Origin: an uncultured Chloroflexota bacterium
Lineage (GTDB): Bacteria; Chloroflexota; Chloroflexia; Chloroflexales; Roseiflexaceae
DNA: 6,248 bases
Assembly (NCBI GenBank): GCA_903871975.1
Contig: CAIQIY010000683.1
Coordinates: 1 to 6,248, forward strand
Direction: 5' to 3'
Positions 6,189 through 6,248 of this stretch are shown here, one piece after another. Both the position numbers and the translations under genes were made by a program. The notes under the pieces were generated by a model. That model saw nothing but the letters and a program-made list of their open reading frames with translations, did no database searches and was not told the origin of the DNA. Positions within the stretch are counted from its first letter, which is position 1; each line of letters opens with the position of its first letter.

Positions 6189-6248
6189 GCCGACGATCGC
6201 GCGGGGGATCGGGAAGGTGCGTTTCGGCAGGTTCTGGCACTCCTGAAA

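Noticed and set aside
1..6248. Mobile elements, CRISPR arrays, tRNA or rRNA genes, defence or biosynthetic clusters
   Set aside because: No transposase-like motifs, terminal repeats, regularly spaced repeats, cloverleaf or rRNA-like sequence were seen; coding density with housekeeping genes leaves little room for them.

Overview
This is a GC-rich (by eye about two-thirds G+C) bacterial chromosomal segment of ordinary housekeeping character. Every supported gene lies on the minus strand, so biological order runs from high to low coordinates: rhodanese-domain protein, class II (GlpX-type) fructose-1,6-bisphosphatase, cytidylate kinase (cmk), a large two-helix membrane protein of unknown function, tRNA(Ile)-lysidine synthetase (tilS), and hypoxanthine phosphoribosyltransferase (hpt, running off the left edge). 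Gene content, GC richness and the tilS-hpt pairing would fit a Chloroflexota-like bacterium, but that is a low-confidence inference; nothing in the window fixes the taxon.

Layout: 5859-6188 is a single-domain rhodanese whose frame stays open to the right edge. It overlaps glpX (4889-5866) by 8 bp. A 183-bp spacer (4706-4888) is the only sizeable non-coding stretch; it carries a good extended -10 promoter for the next block, a short perfect palindrome at the expected transcription start, and two inverted repeats. Then come cmk (3992-4705), a 48-bp gap, the membrane protein (2072-3943), and tilS, whose ATG overlaps the membrane protein's TGA (ATGA). tilS is followed by hpt (start at 512, strong Shine-Dalgarno). 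The block cmk - membrane protein - tilS - hpt reads as one operon.

The main anomaly is in tilS. An in-frame TAG (741-743) falls inside the conserved C-terminal domain, and the same frame then continues for 68 codons that still read as TilS, ending at a TGA 21 bp before hpt. Because tilS is normally essential and an ATA codon is used in the adjacent gene, this is either a tolerated truncation, a recent nonsense mutation, a sequencing error, or (least likely) stop readthrough. A second point of interest is that the GlpX homologue has non-standard residues at the metal-binding motif. No mobile element, CRISPR array, tRNA or rRNA was seen. I see no convincing novel system here; the uncharacterised membrane protein is the only real unknown.
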